Assembly: GCA_026874595.1 (NCBI GenBank)
Contig: CM049317.1
Location: 71,013,618-71,077,617 of the forward strand
Direction of reading: 5' to 3'
Length of the DNA: 64,000 nt
Origin: Sipunculus nudus
Taxonomy: Eukaryota; Annelida; Sipuncula; Golfingiida; Sipunculidae
Shown here: positions 36,505 through 49,473 of the stretch, one piece after another
How the letters are laid out: each line of letters starts with the position of its first letter
Numbering within the stretch: the first letter of the stretch is position 1
Translations under genes and position numbers: made by a program
Notes under the pieces: model-generated
The model's database searches: none
Told to the model about the DNA's origin: nothing
The model's input: only the letters and a program-made list of their open reading frames with translations

Positions 36505-36857
36505 ACAGGAACAGGCAATAGCGCCATAAGGCAAGGCAAGGCAAGTAAGAGCAAATTATGACTTGGAGATATTTCATCTCACTATTTTCATTGTCAGTTG
36601 TGAACAAGCAAATTATTTTTTTCCAGTTTCTTTCTTTGCCTTGTAGTAATGTGGATAAACTTAAAAAAAAGAAAGTACGCTGCACAGTTAGGAATGACAA
36701 CTTTGCTCTAAAATTTCGGTAAGAATGACTCAACCAGAAAAGTTACATAATATTACATTATGTCATGTTTCTTTTTAGGGACATATGTATCTGGGTGAGC
36801 GACGGTGGATCAGATGGACGGTGGAAAGTGGCATATGACTTGTGCAGTTTCTCCTAA
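36505..36857 (+). pseudogene. Exon 3 tail and intact exon 4 of another A-type gene
   Basis: About 36505-36543 matches the end of A1's exon 3 (ACAGGCAATAGCGCCATAA) with its donor altered. Then 36779-36857 is a full 79-base exon 4 after a TTTTTAG acceptor, reading DICIWVSDGGSDGRWKVAYD and ending LCSFS with a stop. The conserved Trp of DLW is Cys here. The upstream flank (35930-36480) is the block normally found before exon 1, so exons 1-2 and most of exon 3 were deleted. Confidence 0.75.
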
Positions 36858-39800
36858 ACCTTGCGGGGGCACCGTTAACGATTGGAGTTAAGCCCAAATG
36901 ATTAAGTTCAATCAGTTTAAAAGGAGTTCATCAACACCAAACGACTGTGTCCAATCAGTTCAAAAGGATGAAATCTAACTTCAATGTATACTTTAACTGT
37001 TATCCAGTTTACATTTCCAGGGATACATGGTTCTGTTTTGTGTCATTTCATTTAAGAACTGAAATAAAAATCAGTCTATAAAAAAACTCTTGCAACTCAT
37101 TTAACAACCTGTTTTACGTCCTTCTTGTTACGAATAACACGTTTATCTGTATACCCAATCAGCTGGTACAGCCGAAGTTAAAATTGTCTTGTTTGTTCTT
37201 AACGTATTCCTTCTGTAAAATTTTCCTGGATTAAGAATGTTATCCATATCAATATTTAATCAGTATACCCTTATTTAAATGCGGAGCTATCCTGAAGATT
37301 TCACCAAAATCGGTTGAAAATTTTCTAAGTAATGTAGCTAGTTGACAAACAAACATATTAACGCCCGCTAAAACATAACTCCCACCGCTTGGTGGAGGTA
37401 ATAAACAGGTATAGTAAAACATATTTGCGGACTAAAGCTCGGCATACAACTTAATTCAGCTGGGCTCGACCGAACAGGTTTTCTCAAGTGTTCAACAGTT
37501 TCTCCCAGTTTCTGATCCTGCAGACTGACGGCAACTTGAATGCATACACATATAACCACCCGACTCAACTCAACAGGATCGACGGCCGAGGAGTTACAAG
37601 CTTGTGGTATATGAAATAAATGTCATTGATACATGTCATTTTATTTATCAGTGTACACTGTGTATATCTATATCACGCCCTTAAAATTTTCTCCATATAA
37701 TAGCTAAATCATTTTTGTTTGATACACGTAAATTAAGTCTTAACAATATCATTCGTTGTACTGTGATATACATTTTATATGTACAATGTTGTATTTTTAT
37801 ATTATACTGTCATTGTTTCCGGGATACTAGCTTTATAGAACTATTCATATTTAATGTACGCACAATGCTAATGTAAAGTAATATTGTCTTTCTCTGCACC
37901 ACATGATATTGGCCCAGAAGATCACATGGCCGAGGTACTAATGTGGTCTGAGACATAGCGTTGATTAGTTGCTGACTGTGCGTTCTGAACGACGAGACTC
38001 AACTTGACGCGAGCTTTTTTTTCTGACACTGCCAAAAAACAAAAATCTTACATTGAATGGTGTCAACTGTGGTTGTGGCGCGTCGTTTTCACGCATACAC
38101 GTTGCAACGCGACTCAACTCACCTCAACTATAAAAGTTTTTGGCATGTTGAGTTGAGTTGGGTCGCAAAGTGCATGCTGGCCTTAACACGTTACTACTGA
38201 AGAATTTGACATAAATGAGCACTCGAAGCCCAGGCAAAGCTGTGAAAACCTGAATGAAACTTTACTTTTGAACTGTCCATGCTACGTCTTCACGTGAAAA
38301 GCTACTCATATGGGGAGACAATTTATGTGTACCGTAAAACATGTAGAAGTCAATTTGTAAAGAAATAACAAACATTCTGTTGTTGTTTCAATGAATTATT
38401 AGTTAAATCCATCAGAAATGCAGACTGACCTGCATAAATATATTTCATTGATTTTTGCACATTAATGTTATCCTACACAACAAATCCATAATATTTCAAA
38501 GGCAGAACTTGATACCCGCTACGAGCAGTTATCATGACATAAAAAAAGTAACCACGTCATGTTACAATTTAAGCAGATTTACAAAAAGTATGAATTGTCC
38601 GTTTACTAATTTTTATGTACGGGCTTTATGTCTGGCAATGTCAAATGTCACGTACATTGAGCAAAGCTGCGTTTTTGCATTTTCTGTTTGGTTTCATACA
38701 AAACGTGGCCACATTTATTGTTAATTTTAATTGTAAGTTAATGATTACAAAACAATTCAATGAACATGATGATAACTGTATATACTCAACGGAAAAAAAA
38801 TAAGATTGTATTGCTAGGTGCGTTTGAAAGGTGTTACTCTCTTAAAAAAAATAATAATTACATCCACCCGCAAAAATGTATAGAAGACTCCTTTGGATAC
38901 TTTGCTTCACAAACATAATGATTTTGAATCCAATGCCAATTCTTTCCTCATGCCCTGCGACTTTTTGTCCAGTTCACCAGATGCATCGCTCGGTCTCGAA
39001 GTGCTTCTTGTAGTTACACTATTTATGATTTTGATTCTTGGTGCATGTGCTCATTATTTTCAAATCAGAGAGTGAATTTCGGTTATTGTGGATCAGAATG
39101 TTTAGGGTCATATTTTTTTTTTGTCATGACATGAAGATACAGTTTTTCAAAACTATGCTTATCTCAATTTGCAACTGAAGGGCATTTGCAACTGAATAAA
39201 ATTTGTTTAATTCATTGAATCTATAAGGTGAGTTTAGTTACATACTTTCTGAATCGCATACATTTATTAATTAATCTAAAACAGACAGATCATTAAAATA
39301 TTCTGAAAAAAGGGATTTTGTAATCTTCTGAAATGCAGAGCGGAGTTGGCTAACTCTGTCATGAAAAGCCTGTTGTGCACATCTGGTGTCTTAACGGTGC
39401 CTTTCCTGTTATTGCGTACGGCCCCACTGTGACTTCCTTACTCAAATAGGAGACACTGGTCCGGATAACTCCAATATGATGCAAGTCCTGATTGACATAG
39501 ATTCCCTGTTGGCGTAGAATTAAAACTTAAAGCTATGATTTAAAAAAAAAGATCTGCAAATATGCTTCATAAACTGCCTGATAAAACATTCTAGTATTTC
39601 TTCGTATTTATAAATTATGCACTTAGTTTTCCAAGGTTGATATTTTTAAAACATCAAACATTCAAACGTTTGACAACTTTCCTGTTTAAAACAGAGAGAT
39701 TTATGAGGTGTGAACAAATCCTCATTTTTTAAGTCTCGTCAGTTATTACCATAAATACGTACACATTTTAGTGTTGTAAGATACATATATAGTAACAATG

Positions 39801-40361
39801 ATTTTCGCAAGTGTCATTGTTGCATGATATGGAACATTCTATATGTATTTGCATTTAAACATATACAAAGACACACCGAAGATTGGATATAATAAAAGGA
39901 CTGCAAAATATCCCTGCCCGCTTCCACGATATACGCCGATAAAAGATATAACGACCCTTATGAAAAGCTTACAAATAATAAGCAATTTAAAATTACTTAA
40001 ATTTTACCAGCTCTTGAAGTGTGACATGTCCACAGGCAAACGTATTAATACAAGTATTATAAAGATAAATGAAATAAGCACCTAAGCACACTTAGATATT
40101 TTCACACTCAACATAAATTATCAATTCGTCCCCAACTATATTGTCATCACAACCCTTTAGAGTTGCTAAACATGTAAAATATGACATTTAACACAAATAA
40201 AAATCACCGTAGTGGAGGACAGCTTCTTCACTTTGGACGCATGCGCTGATCCCAAATGCATCTATTGCGCGTGGGGCCGTGATAGGCACAACGACGTGTT
40301 TTAGGGCAATTAAGTTATGATACCACATTTGACCTTCCTTAAACGTATGTTCTATGATAAG
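36858..40361. other. Degenerate copy of the A-gene downstream region
   Basis: 36860-39490 is a diverged copy of 11530-14770: A-gene 3' flank, dispersed repeat (37240-37402), inverted-repeat element (37431-38187) and four-copy block (38870-39490). About 39490-40361 has no match elsewhere in the window and no recognisable gene. Confidence 0.6.
37431..38187. mobile_element. Longer copy of the GACTCAAC-rich element
   Basis: Begins TAAAGCTCGGCATACA and ends TGCATGCTGGCCTTAAC, whose complement pairs with the start. Compared with 12610-12855 it has about 500 extra internal bases (roughly 37560-37960) without coding capacity. Confidence 0.4.
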
Positions 40362-40765
40362 GCAGATTTAATTAAGTTTAAGCATTAGGTATCACTGTAG
40401 TAGTAGTTGCAGATTTGTTATCTGTTATCCGTCAATAGGCCCCATTACTGTAATCACTATTGCAACATGTATAGTTAAATCGGATTTTGATTGTCAATTC
40501 TTTTTAAATGGGATTACTGTGATAACCCCCTTTGGGCGTTATCTAAGGAAAAGTACACGGAAAATCGCGTTAAGCAGTATTGCCAAAACCACAATAGCAG
40601 ATCTTGAAAAAAGAAGGTTCCAGGTAGAAACCAAAGGGGAACTTCAGAGTGGACCTAGTGGGGAACCTTTTAAGGTTCCAGTTGGAACATTACAGGTTCA
40701 TTCTAGAACCACATTAGAGGTCTGAGAGGAAGGTTCCTCCAAGGCTCTTCAAGATGGATTAAGCG

Positions 40766-40861
<96 letters not shown>

Positions 40862-42372
40862 ATGCAGAGTTCGCGAACAACCAACACCATTTCGGGGCAT
40901 TTTCTTTTAAATAATACTTATACATTCATATCCCCTTGGAATCATACAGCGTAGAAATTCGATACTTCAGGCAAATGTTATGATTTGACTGAATAAATTT
41001 AACTTTTTCTTGATATTTTCTAACACAGATGTTGAATACTTTGCACCGTCTCTCCTACCCGCACACACACAAATGGCGACATTAATAAACATCAACGCTG
41101 ACCATATGTGTGCTGTTCATTTTGGGTTTGGGTGTTCATCAAGAATACATATCTGATTGTTTACGTGTTCTTAGGTTCATGTAACCTCTTGTGGCTCAGG
41201 GCCTTCTTGTGTAGCAAAAATTTATAAATTTAATACTTCTCTGTTGTACCCATATATATGAAGTCGTGGCAGCGTTTTAAACCAAAATTCCACACTTGAA
41301 ACTCATGCCCCGGGAATTAAATCCAACCATTGTGCAACTTTCACTACAGACCTGGTGGTCCAATGGTCCACACTGAAATCACTCGCTGATAAATGTCAAA
41401 TCAAAAAATAGTACATACGTGTTATTTCAAACTTCTTGTTGATTATCTTCAAGAGCTTACTTGGACTAGACCAATCTCAGAGACGTGCGTCCTGTCGCGG
41501 TAGGAAATCGCAACACGAGATCATCAGTCTAACAAACCTTATTGTATCTTATTGTATTAAGTCTTTCAGTTGCTCGGCAACGCTATTTGAATTAACTATC
41601 TGCAGACATTAAGAACGTTTGCAATAAAGAACATGTCGGGAGAAACTCAAAACTAAACTTTTTCGAGAAAATTTCATTCCTAATGGTTTTATGTCTCTTA
41701 TATTTTATTAGAAGATTTCTTTAAAATCATGTTAACGTCATTTCAACTTAATTATTTTAGTAAATAATTAGTCATGGAAGCATTTAAAGAATATTTTGCT
41801 AGTTACTAAATGCTAGAAATTAAACCGTTTTAATATGCTGCATAGGTAATTATGATATTAAATATATTTTATTCCATACTTTTATTGTTCATCACATTAG
41901 AATCACAATGTTATCTAGAAGAGCGTTATATAAGGTTATGAGTGTAATGTAGGCTTGAATGGAGACCTTCCACTTCAATGGCAACGTATACTATGGTAAT
42001 CTTATTGATGTTAAGCCAATGTAAATAGCTAGCAAAAATTTATACGTTCTGATGGATACTTCATTGCAAAATTCCATTCAAATGTACCAGTTCTTGGTTA
42101 GTTTATAAGCACTATCTCTGCCTTTTATTCTTACTAGCTACGTAACGTGGGTAGGATTAGGATTATTTTCCAGTCAAATAAAACACTCCAATATAGACTG
42201 ATGTCGGAATGCTTATGCTATCTGTTTATACTGGGGAACCAATCTGTGAAAACTGACGTTTTTTTAGAAAGTCTTAAGTGACTGCAAAGATTGGATATTG
42301 AGAAGCAACATTAATGTTAATAAATTTATATAATCATATATATGTTTATATATATTTATATAATTATATATA

Positions 42373-42474
42373 TAACTCTGAAGAAAAACAACACTGTTAA
42401 TTCAGAGTTATACCTCTCTGGCCTAGTCTGTAGGCCATAGGGCACTTTACATCGGAGGGTAACACTACCTTCTA
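42373..42474. mobile_element. Short hairpin insertion in a TA tract, copy 2 only
   Basis: About 100 bases inside a (TA)n region, absent at the matching place near 1980 in copy 1. It starts with a perfect 10-base inverted repeat (42373-42382 with 42401-42410) and contains a second one (GGCCTA...TAGGCC). Possibly a small insertion element; no family recognised. Confidence 0.4.
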
Positions 42475-43256
42475 ATTATATATATATATATATATCATAA
42501 AGTTCCTCATCCTTTTATTCTAAATAGGGTGAGCCAATATCCATAGAAATATCACTTTTGAAATCATTGTATCGACATAAATTGTCATATGATTTTGATT
42601 TTTGTTATCTTTTGTTTGTAAATAAGATCTATGTTCTGACATCCTATCTGACAGCCGGAATTAAGCCCTAACTCCTTGTAAAATGAACATAAGATTTTAG
42701 CTCGTACATCTCTGACAAAGAACACTGCACGAAGCTTATATAAAAGTAAAACTGTTGGCAATTATTTTACGCCATTACAAGATATTACGAAGGAGAATTA
42801 AGTAATAAATATTCGAGCTTACATAATCTATTTGCTCTTTGTCGCAGAAAGCAAGGTCTCTGAGTCAAAGAGTTTATTGTAAATACAGATTTTTTTCTTA
42901 AGAGTTTTGGTCATGATCATTGATCATGATTTGATATTCTTATATCGTGTCGATTAAAGTATACAAGTTTACAAGAAAAGGTAATTTAGTTATGCATTCT
43001 TCATGAATTCGTGCAAAGGATGCTTTGATTGTGAATTAATGATAAAATTAAATGAGTGTAAAAATACATATTTATGAAAATAATAAGTGCATGAAATTTT
43101 TAAAAAAAGTGTGAAATTCCTCTGCAGTTTTGGTTCATGCATGGAATGTTACAGAAAGATGCATTTAAGACCCTGTCGATGTTTGTCAATATGAACATCA
43201 TTCATTGACCTCTTTGTAGTTTTTGAAATTTATGTACATATATATATATATATATT

Positions 43257-43355
43257 TGTAGCGAAAGTTAAGATAAACAGTGACGCCTTTTATATAGACT
43301 AACTAGTTTATTAACTAAAAGGTCACTGTTTATCTTAACTTTCGCTTCAACTACA
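43257..43355. mobile_element. Hairpin element with perfect 25-base arms, copy 2 only
   Basis: Arms 43260-43284 and 43322-43346 are perfect inverted repeats separated by 37 bases. Beyond them TGTA at 43257 answers CTACA at 43351-43355, followed by CAGACTAACACGGCTATACC. It sits in the TA tract where copy 1 carries the unrelated fold-back elements at 2778 and 3480. Confidence 0.7.
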
Positions 43356-43384
43356 GACTAACACGGCTATACCACTTATATATT

Positions 43385-43434
<50 letters not shown>

Positions 43435-46400
43435 ATACATCCATTTTGCACGGAGGAAGATTACAACGCTGACACGATTGAGGGACTAATTTGATTTCAG
43501 TAGCACACGGTGTATTAATTAACCAAGTAAATTGAATTTGTAAAGCATTTATTTTTATAACCTAGGGCAAGATCATTAACCACATGATTAGGTATTAAAA
43601 TGTAACATATACAGATGTAATATATAGCTGAACAGATGGTAGTTACAAATAAGCCTTCAGAATAAGCTTACTATCCAGTTGTTAACGCAAGCCTTGCCAA
43701 TACTCATACTTTACCTCTGGCACAGTCTGAATATTGCAACTAGGTAAGAAGTAACTTGTTTTGTGTGCCTTCAGTAGCGTATTTATTTAAAGAAATAACA
43801 AGATTTCTGAAATGTATCTACAATTTTAAGAAACATTTTGTATTAGTTAAAATATCAACAAATTTCAAGGACTCTGAATTTCTTTGTTTATCATAAATGT
43901 AGTATTTATAGAGATTCTGTGTATCATAATATAACAACAATTTAAAATATCCTCATTAAAACAACAAAATTGACATTCAATACATACAGACGTTACATTT
44001 GTTCCACATTCATGTCTTGAAAGGCAAAACCTTGGGTCTCTATTTTAATATGTTTGAAATAAAATGGTATGTAGTTTGATCCAAAGATCTGACAAATGAT
44101 TTTGATATGTATATATTTTGAAGATTGTGTTATTCCTAGCTTTTTATGAAAACTGGCATGTTTGGCTCATTTTTAGCAGCATGGAAAAACTCTTGGATTT
44201 ATTTATGAATTTATTCATCTATAAAATTTTATGAATTTTTGGTAGGTTAAATTTGAATGAAACATAAACTCCTACTTTTCAGTTAATCATAAACAAGAAT
44301 CAGAAAATATATTACCGAGTAAAATGTTCCAAAAATTAAGCGCGTGTTATTACGGAGAAATTACGGAGCAATATTCTATATAATGACAAACAATGACATG
44401 TGTTATTTATAATATGTTAAACGAAAATTGACCTTACTTCCGTTATTTAGTCCGCTGGTTTAAAATGCAAGGTTACACATATGACAGATAGGAAACACTT
44501 TGAGCAAAGCGTTTTCACACAGCTAAAAATGTTGGCACGCCGCAGGCACTATAAGCCGTGTTCCAGCTGACACGTGGCTACTAACCCTGCTTGAATAGTG
44601 ATCACATGCAAAAGCCATGTTCACAAAGTATTTATACTGCAGTCACTCTTACACCTGTCTTTTTGAAGACACACGCGATTAGCATAGGCTTAAACCAGGG
44701 AAAGGGCTATTTTAATGCAACAAGGTAGAGTTCTCACAAGCTTATTCCTACTAATATAAATTAATTATTAAAACCATTATTTAATGTGTAGCACAAATTT
44801 AAAACAAAAAGTATATTGAGCAATTTTTTTAAAATTTATTGCCGTTGATGATTATTCAAGGCCTAATGCATCTAGAACATAACCTATGGAATATATAAAT
44901 GCCTTAACTTAATTGTTTTAAAACTGCATAGGCTGACCACATATAAGTAGTGGCTTATCAAGTATCATTGCATCTCACAGTTACTGCTGGTCCTCATTTC
45001 GCCCACGTGGAACATTTGTACAGTATGATCGAATTTCACTACACCATCCCTGCAATATTTCATCATATGCTATACAACTATGTTTTCCGAACATAGGTGA
45101 CATCAGTAACACATGGCTCAACCAGTGCACGTAACGCCGCAATTTGACCACACTGTCAAATTCTATATTGACGCTTTTTTAGGTCTCATATAAGAGTATG
45201 TGGTGGTTTTAAAGTGTAATAATGTTATACCAACTTACTAGTAACAGCGTCCTCCATATACTTTGGCACTGAAAATATAAACCAAATGGATTCTTAACTA
45301 GATGGAGTTGGTCAGAAACTTGATTAGAGACTAAAAAAATACTATCAAAAGAAGCACTGCCCCAAAGTAGCGAGCTCAACCCAACCTCTGGCCAGAGGAC
45401 CACTACTCGTGCGTTAGCTTGATATTTTATTCCTAGTTTCTTCTCTTGCAACAGATAGACATGTACATAAAAACAAACGGACAGTATCCGTCGATTGTAA
45501 ATAAAATCATTATGACTTTTCAGATAGAGTAATATTTGTTTTAATTGCGAAACATTTGGCCAAACATGAAATCCATAATAATTAAGAACAATGTGTTTAA
45601 CAAGGAAACCAGAAGTAGACACGTCCTAGAAGCATTATAATACAGTTTGTCTAAACCCATATATACATTACTGATACGACGATATTTAACTGTTAAGTTA
45701 CCGAACCGTTATAATCACTATACAGTGTCGTCACTATACAGTTCCTCTGTGTAACTGAATACAATTTTAATCAACGTTCTTTAGCGGTATTTGGCGAATC
45801 ATGCAAAGACCTTAATTAATAATTCCATAATTCATAATTACGATTAGGTTGAAAAAAATACCGTTCAAATTGTTGGAGCATTGGCTCATATTCATTGCCT
45901 TATAATTCATCAGGTAGGTCAGGATTCTGTAACACCTTTACTTACATTCATAGAGGTTGTACTGGGAAAGCTCGGACCACCAGTGATGTTGATCGATTTC
46001 AATTTCACCTCTAACTTTAATCATAATGAGTCAGTTAAGTCATTTATTTACAAAATGTCGAAATTATCGATCTATGAAAAGATATTCCGATGCCTTATGT
46101 CCGAATCGCAGTGTTGCAATATACTGATATATTATCAATCTCGCGCACCTATAGTTTGAGTAATTACTCTCAATATTTCTCATTCGTGTCTTTCCCAGGT
46201 AGTATAAAAATGTAAGGGAGAAACAAGAAAGCAGAACGGGAAAGTTGCCAAATCTGAACTTGTGTTTATATTGCATTACAATACATCGCAATAACAGAAG
46301 TCTCTTATAAAAGTACATTGAGCTATTGCTTTGCGTATTAAGGTGACATGGGCATATTTGAAGGTTAGCAACGAGTTGTGGAACAGATACGGCAAACGAA

Positions 46401-47786
46401 TAAACTGTTTTCCCCCTGCTGGAGATAACGAAAGGGTCTTTGGGCAAACCTACGAAACTTTACTTCCTGTAGAAAAGTGCCTTTGTGATAATTCTGTACA
46501 ATTCACATGCATTATTGGTTTCTTTTAAGAATTTACTTACCTACGATTGGTATTCGACAATGAATTATCATAACCATAGTAGGTTTGTTGTTTGCTACAA
46601 TATTTTAAGTATTCTCCAGGTAGAACTTGCTAAGTATTAATAATATTTAGTGTAGGACTGAATACTGTGGTTGCCTTTGTACCGGCGGGGCTGAATTTTC
46701 GCGGTTTTTATATTTTTAAAAGTTTCACGGGGTTTCTTTTTCGCGCTCTACCATTGGTCTAGTAGTATATTTTATTATCAAAAATAATTTCATTTACCGG
46801 TGATTTCACTGTTATCTAGGTCTACTATTTCTCTGTCCGGATGTCGCATGTTCGAACATTCACAGACGGCTGAGCCGACGCCTGCGGGAAGTTCAGGGCC
46901 GAGGCTCATTAAAAACAACTCAAATGTTATTAAGGTGTATCGAGAAACCAACCCGTAACTACAAAACCGTATATTAAGTTTGTTTAGGGAAACTGTCTTG
47001 ATAAGGGTATTTTACTCCTGTTAATTAAAAGTAGAGTCGTAATCACCTGCTCAACCAGCAGTTTCAGTATCAAAGGCAGGGATGTGACCAGAATAATTTG
47101 AGTGCCGTTTATGTTGCTCATTACTTCCATATAGGTGGAAGGAGGAACCGTGTTCAGTTTCTCACAGTTAAAATCTGAAGAAAAAACATAATATTCTACT
47201 GTTTTACGGCACTTTTGCCCCAAAATGAACTGTGACCTTTCAAATTAATTCAAAATTCACGTCATCACTAGCCAATAATACATCGTTTGGCGCGTCATGA
47301 TGTCACAGAATAAGTCTTTTATACAGTTACAAGGTGGCGCAACCCTAGCGGCTATGTTCACTACTTTAGTGGCACATTTTATTCATTAACATGACATAAT
47401 ACGGCTCAATGTGAAAGAGTACCTTCTACTCAATATTCTTTTTTAAGCGTAACTGGATGTCATCTAACTTGGCACACATACACATAATTTTTAAATATTA
47501 CTGCCCAGCGGGCATTAACGCTTTCCAGTCATGTGCTGGGGGAAAGGAATAACTGCCGGGCGCGTCCGCCGGCGTAAGCACGCACCTGCAAAGGATCCCG
47601 GTTTTTGCATCTAACCCAACCGATATTATTTTATATGGGCCCTGTCATTCTCCCTGAATCATTTAACGTATATGCACAAGGCTCGATGGCCATCACCACG
47701 TAGCTGAAAATAAATCTCAACTGTCGCAAACTATCGACAGCTTCTGAAATTAATGATCATGGTCTGGTATATATGCATCCAAAACT

Positions 47787-47855
47787 GCGTGGTTTCAATT
47801 TCGCGGTCAGAGAGCGACCGCGAATATCGCGAATTTGAAACCACCGCGAATAAGA
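47787..47855. repeat. Imperfect inverted repeat with CGCGGT arms
   Basis: GTGGTTTCAATTTCGCGGTC on the left pairs with a right arm reading GACCGCGAATATCGCGAATT and then TGAAACCAC, with an extra 8-9 bases. Similar CGCGGTTTTTAT motifs occur near 46700. It is probably a dispersed palindromic repeat. Confidence 0.5.
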
Positions 47856-47904
47856 AGACAACCACAGAATGTACCGGGCTTGTAGCCAGCATCTTGGCAT
47901 ATTT

Positions 47905-48038
47905 TAAAAAACTTAGACAAATAGCATTGAGAAAATTCCTCTGGGTAAAGGCGTCATTGATGTCTACCGAAACCTTGTGGTGCAAGTCTCCTACTATGAG
48001 CAAGACACGACCGACTGTATAGTAAAGATAACTGGCAG
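47905..48038 (+). pseudogene. Exon-3-like remnant of a third family subtype, second copy
   Basis: Reads IPLGKGVIDVYRNLVVQVSY and on to KITG, then a good donor (CAGGTATG). It lines up with exon 3 of gene A1 around HIEVYRDLAVKI. A stop lies about 12 codons before the conserved part and no exon 2 or 4 of this type was found, so it is either a remnant or an exon of a gene whose other exons are too diverged to see. Confidence 0.45.
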
Positions 48039-49473
48039 GTATGTACATGTACTTATTGACCCAAGTACTTGAAGCTACGAACGGTCTGGACAGTCGAATG
48101 ATATCGTGGTTCTATCATAGGGCTGTAGTCACTGTTCCAAGATCGGTGGTCTTGGAATCAGGTAGTGTTTTTAGTGATATAAATGTATTTTATTTAATTC
48201 TATTTAATATTCTATTTAATCAAAAGCTAGTTAAGTCCGCCGTTTAGCAACTTTTATTTAACTAGTCATTATAAAAGCAACGAAGACTATATGCAGTAAC
48301 ACTGATGTGCAGAGTCAAGTTCTCTATTAACGGTTTTTTTGCTCGTATAAGAGTTGTTTGTGGTTTGAAAATCCAATCTTGTTATACCAAATTACATGAA
48401 ACACCGACCCTCATACACTTTGGCGCTGAAGACATAAATCATAATGGATACTTGGTTAGCTTGGTAAGCACCATCACTGCTTCTTATCCTTAATACATAC
48501 GGAACGTTGATAACATTGGGTTAATTGCCAAGACAAATAAAATACTCCAAGGAAACAGTACCTAAGTTACGAGTTCATATTTCGGTACATTCCTGTCTAA
48601 AAGGAAGTCCTGTGTAAATGCAATGGTTCGATATTGAAAAGCAACATTGATGGTAATTCATTTTAAATAATCATCATTATATATATATATATATATATCA
48701 TAACGATCTTCATCCTTTCATTATAAAAAGGGTAAGCCAACATCCATAAAAAATATATCGACATAAATTGACATTTTCTTTGTAAATAAATAACAATTAC
48801 AATATCGACCACCGCTTTTGATGATAATTAGTGATTAAAATAATTATCTTGGTTTTTCTGTTATGTATGATTTGGGAATAAGATCCAAGTTCTATTCGGT
48901 GGAAATATTTTTTTTTTCTGACAGCTGGAATGAAACCTTAGCTTTAGGTAAAATGACGAGAAAATATTTACTCATCAATCTCTATCAAAGAACACTGGAT
49001 GTTACCCATATAAAAAATAGAAAGTTGGCAAGTATTTTTTGACATTTCACGACATTAAGAAGGAAAATAAAGTAATACATGTTTGACCTTTTATAATCTC
49101 TTGTTTTTTTGTCGCAAAAATCAAGGTTTCCTACCCATAGGGTTTTTTTTTGTATATACAGATTAATCTCAAAGAAGTTTGGGTCAAACTGATTTATATT
49201 TGAACCAGGTAATGATTCTTTATTTTTATTTCGTGTCCGTTGATTTTTACAAGTTTACAAGACAAGGTATATTAGTTGTGACTTCAAAGACTTTTTTTCA
49301 TGCATTCGATCGGGGGATCCGTTGATTGTGATTTACTGTTATAAAAAGAAAAGAAGTGGAACAAACAATTTAAGACACATTTATGAAAATAATACGTGCA
49401 TGAAATAAAAAAATGTATCAACACTCTGCAGTTTTTGTCAAGAAACGTGCATGAAATATTACTCAAACGGTGC

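Larger units (their letters stand above)
45692..49473. other. Copy 2 specific 3.8 kb segment
   Basis: Replaces 6117-6456 of copy 1. It begins with a strongly diverged version of the upstream/exon 1 region of gene A (45870-46010, ending CTCGGACCACCAGTGATGTTG), in which the signal-peptide codons are not kept. It then has sequence without matches (about 46040-47760), an inverted repeat near 47787-47855, an exon-3-like remnant, a SINE-like piece, and from about 48340 a mosaic of block sequence. The open frames at 45881-46159 and 46064-46447 (opposite strands) show no recognisable protein. Confidence 0.6.
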
